Below, piece by piece: positions 5,388 to 7,527 of a stretch of 7,527 nucleotides of DNA. The stretch spans positions 1 to 7,527 of the forward strand of contig CAKRLN010000103.1 of assembly GCA_934359535.1 (NCBI GenBank). Reading direction: 5' to 3'. Within the stretch, counting starts at the first letter, position 1; each line of letters opens with the position of its first letter. The position numbers and the translations under genes are program-made. The stretch comes from an uncultured Lachnospiraceae bacterium (GTDB taxonomy: Bacteria; Bacillota; Clostridia; Lachnospirales; Lachnospiraceae). The notes below the pieces were generated by a model, which did no database searches, was not told where the DNA came from, and saw only the letters and a program-made list of their open reading frames with translations.

Positions 5388-7373
5388 TTAACAGATTTCT
5401 GCTCCGCTTGGCATGGACTTCTCCGGAGTCATCAGGGAAAGATTTCCCTCTGCATCCTCTGCACAAAGCAGCATTCCCTCAGAAAGAACACCTGCAAGCT
5501 TTGCTGGTTTTAAGTTTACAAGAACCATAACCTTTTTTCCAATCATTTCTTCTGGTGAATAGTATTTGCGGATTCCGGAAACAATCTGTTTTACCTGGCT
5601 TCCAATCTTAACCTGGGAACAGAGCAGCTTTTTGGATTTCTCCACTGCTTCACATGCAATGATCTCACCTACCTGGAACTGCATTTTCGTGAAATCATCA
5701 AAGGTGATCTCCTCTTTTGCCTCAATATCAATTCCTGCTTCTTCTTCCTCAGCCTCTCCGGCAAGCTTCTTCTGCTCTGCATCGTACTCTGCTTTCTGCG
5801 CAGCCTTGATCTCTTCGATTCTTGGCATTACCTCTTTGGCATCGAGACGTACAAATAAAATCTCCGGTGTCTCTGTTACCTTCGTTCCATTCTCATACAG
5901 TCCAAACTGATCTAAGTCATCATATGCACGAAGAGAAGTATTGAACTGTTTTACAATCTTTTCTGCGGTCTCTGGCAGGAAGCTGTGAAGCAGGCTTGCA
6001 CCGATTGTAATCGATTCCGTCAGGTTATAAAGAACCTCGCTTAAGCGATCCTTCTTTGCCTCGTCCTTTGCAAGTACCCATGGTGTTGTCTCGTCAATGT
6101 ATTTGTTGCAGCGGCGGAATAAGGCGAATACCTCTGTAATTGCATCTGCAACACGAAGCTTCTCCATTTTCTCCGCGGTGCGTGCTCTTGTTCCGGTCAC
6201 AACAGCCTTTAAGTCCGCATCCACAGCCTCTGTTGCTCCTGTACTCTTTACGATGCCGTCAAAATATTTGTTGCTCATGGAAACAGTTCTGTTTACCAGG
6301 TTTCCAAGAATATTTGCAAGATCGGAATTATAGCGCTCGATTACAAGTTCCCATGTGATCACACCATCGTTTTCAAATGGCATCTCATGCAGTACAAAGT
6401 AACGTGTCGCATCCACACCGAACAGATCTACAAGATCATCTGCGTAGATCACATTGCCCTTGGACTTACTCATTTTCTCCCCGCCCTGAAGCAGCCACGG
6501 ATGGCCAAACACCTGTTTTGGCAATGGAAGATCAAGTGCCATTAAGAAAATCGGCCAGTAGATCGTATGGAAACGCACAATATCCTTTCCGATCAGATGA
6601 AGATCTGCCGGCCAGTTCTTCTTAAAAAGCTCCGAAGATCCGTCCGGATTATAACCGATCTTTGTGATATAGTTTGTCAATGCATCCAGCCATACATAGA
6701 CAACATGCTTTGGATCAAAATCAACCGGAATTCCCCAGCTGAAAGACGTTCTTGATACACAAAGATCCTGAAGCCCCGGAAGTAAAAAGTTGTTCATCAT
6801 CTCGTTTTTACGGGATACAGGTTGGATAAAGTCCGGATGTGTATTGATATAGTCAATCAGACGATCTGCATATTTACTCATTTTGAAGAAATATGCTTCC
6901 TCCTTTGCAGGCTTTACCTCACGCCCGCAGTCCGGACATTTGCCATCAACAAGCTGGGATTCCGTCCAGAATGACTCACATGGGGTACAATATAAGCCTT
7001 CATAAGAGCCTTTATAGATATCACCCTGATCATACAGCTTTTTAAAGATCTTCTGCACACATTTCTCATGGTCATGATCTGTTGTACGGATAAAATTATC
7101 ATAAGAAGCATTCATCAGATCCCAGATCCGTTTTACCTCTCCGGACACCTCATCTACAAATTCCTTTGGTGTGATTCCAGCAGCCTCAGCCTTCTCCTGA
7201 ATCTTCTGTCCATGCTCATCAGTTCCCGTCTGGAAATAGACATCATAGCCCTCTGCACGGCGGTATCTTGCGATCGCATCCGCAAGCACGATCTCATACG
7301 TATTTCCGATATGCGGCTTGCCAGACGTATAGGCAATCGCTGTTGTCATATAAAATTTTCCTTTATTGCTCAT
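5388..7373 (-). CDS. metG: Methionyl-tRNA synthetase (class I, with C-terminal tRNA-binding domain)
   Basis: This cytoplasmic enzyme charges tRNA-Met with methionine using ATP. The 661-residue product shows the class I signatures in order: HIGN (the HIGH motif) at residues 21-24, a zinc knuckle with two CxxC pairs (C129/C132 and C146/C149), and KMSKS at 300-304. An anticodon-binding helical domain follows (about 350-510). An acidic linker (about 515-555) leads to an EMAP-II/Trbp111-type OB-fold tRNA-binding domain (about 557-661), the usual long bacterial form. I start at the ATG at 7373 because of RBS spacing; an ATG at 7382 would add MNE. The T-box leader directly upstream indicates induction by uncharged tRNA, probably tRNA-Met. 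The NUDIX gene follows after 31 bases. Identification is firm. Confidence 0.97.
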   Translation of the reverse strand: MSNKGKFYMTTAIAYTSGKPHIGNTYEIVLADAIARYRRAEGYDVYFQTGTDEHGQKIQEKAEAAGITPKEFVDEVSGEVKRIWDLMNASYDNFIRTTDHDHEKCVQKIFKKLYDQGDIYKGSYEGLYCTPCESFWTESQLVDGKCPDCGREVKPAKEEAYFFKMSKYADRLIDYINTHPDFIQPVSRKNEMMNNFLLPGLQDLCVSRTSFSWGIPVDFDPKHVVYVWLDALTNYITKIGYNPDGSSELFKKNWPADLHLIGKDIVRFHTIYWPIFLMALDLPLPKQVFGHPWLLQGGEKMSKSKGNVIYADDLVDLFGVDATRYFVLHEMPFENDGVITWELVIERYNSDLANILGNLVNRTVSMSNKYFDGIVKSTGATEAVDADLKAVVTGTRARTAEKMEKLRVADAITEVFALFRRCNKYIDETTPWVLAKDEAKKDRLSEVLYNLTESITIGASLLHSFLPETAEKIVKQFNTSLRAYDDLDQFGLYENGTKVTETPEILFVRLDAKEVMPRIEEIKAAQKAEYDAEQKKLAGEAEEEEAGIDIEAKEEITFDDFTKMQFQVGEIIACEAVEKSKKLLCSQVKIGSQVKQIVSGIRKYYSPEEMIGKKVMVLVNLKPAKLAGVLSEGMLLCAEDAEGNLSLMTPEKSMPSGAEIC

Positions 7374-7382
7374 TTCATTCAT

Positions 7383-7388
7383 CCTCCT
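7383..7388 (-). promoter_or_regulatory. Ribosome binding site of metG, decides the start
   Basis: AGGAGG ends directly against the upstream in-frame ATG at 7382, which leaves no spacer, but lies nine bases before the ATG at 7373. The latter is therefore the better start. Confidence 0.75.
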
Positions 7389-7406
7389 GAATAATTACCT
7401 TGTAGC

Positions 7407-7447
7407 AAATAAAAAGCCCCGCCCCCATATACATGAAGACGAGACCT
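7407..7447 (-). terminator. Intrinsic terminator of the T-box leader
   Basis: Bases 7447-7435 pair with 7426-7414 in a 13-bp stem closed by an eight-base loop (7434-7427), followed by a U-rich tract TTTTTATTT on the minus strand. Six of the 13 pairs are G-U; the remainder are five G-C and two... A-U-type pairs at most, with the G-rich 3' arm giving most of the stability. The 5' arm shares 7435-7441 with the antiterminator, so the two folds exclude each other, as expected for a T-box attenuator. Confidence 0.85.
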
Positions 7448-7527
7448 AAATTCCCGTGTTACCACTCCAGTTCACTGATTCCTCGCGAAACCAGCCTCCG
7501 CAGATGTCGGCTAACATCCTCCGCTAT
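7411..7527 (-). promoter_or_regulatory. T-box riboswitch leader of metG (3' part; 5' part lies outside the window)
   Basis: The leader reads from 7527 downwards. A hairpin with a GCGA tetraloop (stem 7487-7492 with 7477-7482) precedes the T-box core. The antiterminator can be drawn completely: GGAG (7468-7465), a seven-base bulge UGGUAAC (7464-7458), ACG (7457-7455), a linker, then CGU (7441-7439) and CUUC (7438-7435), which pair back with ACG and GGAG. The UGGU of the bulge would pair with the ACCA end of an uncharged tRNA; its last U fits an A discriminator base, as in tRNA-Met. The usual bulge is UGGNACC, so this one differs at one position. Stem I with the specifier codon is off the edge, so Met specificity is inferred from the gene downstream. 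Uncharged tRNA is expected to favour read-through into metG. Confidence 0.88.

Overview
The window looks like a chromosomal housekeeping segment from a low-to-mid GC Gram-positive anaerobe of the class Clostridia, probably a Lachnospiraceae-type organism. The grounds are strong AGGAGG-type ribosome binding sites, a T-box leader ahead of an aminoacyl-tRNA synthetase gene, a metG-tatD-rsmA order typical of Firmicutes, and protein flavour. The family-level placement is inference. No mobile element, CRISPR array, tRNA or rRNA is visible.

All seven genes lie on the minus strand, so transcription runs from high to low coordinates. At the right edge (7411-7527) is the 3' half of a T-box riboswitch leader, with an antiterminator and a competing intrinsic terminator. 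It is followed by metG (methionyl-tRNA synthetase), a NUDIX hydrolase gene, tatD (metal-dependent DNase, overlapping the NUDIX stop by one base), a 131-residue protein I do not recognise, rsmA/ksgA (16S rRNA dimethyladenosine transferase), a membrane-anchored M23/LytM-like protein that has lost its catalytic histidines, and a soluble TPR-GGDEF diguanylate cyclase. Gaps between genes run from a one-base overlap to 83 bases, and I see no convincing terminator between them. A single long operon driven from upstream of the T-box is therefore possible, with internal promoters likely near the last two genes.

The first five genes concern translation and nucleic-acid or nucleotide housekeeping: charging Met-tRNA, hydrolysing a nucleotide-like substrate, a DNA/RNA-processing nuclease, and rRNA maturation. 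The last two concern the cell envelope and signalling. The most interesting points are the dead LytM protein, which has the architecture of the sporulation protein SpoIIQ and a sigma-F-like promoter candidate in front of it, and the unknown small gene at the place where many Firmicutes carry rnmV (ribonuclease M5). Positions 1-211 are noncoding and hold several short repeats of unknown meaning. I do not see a clearly new multi-gene system here.
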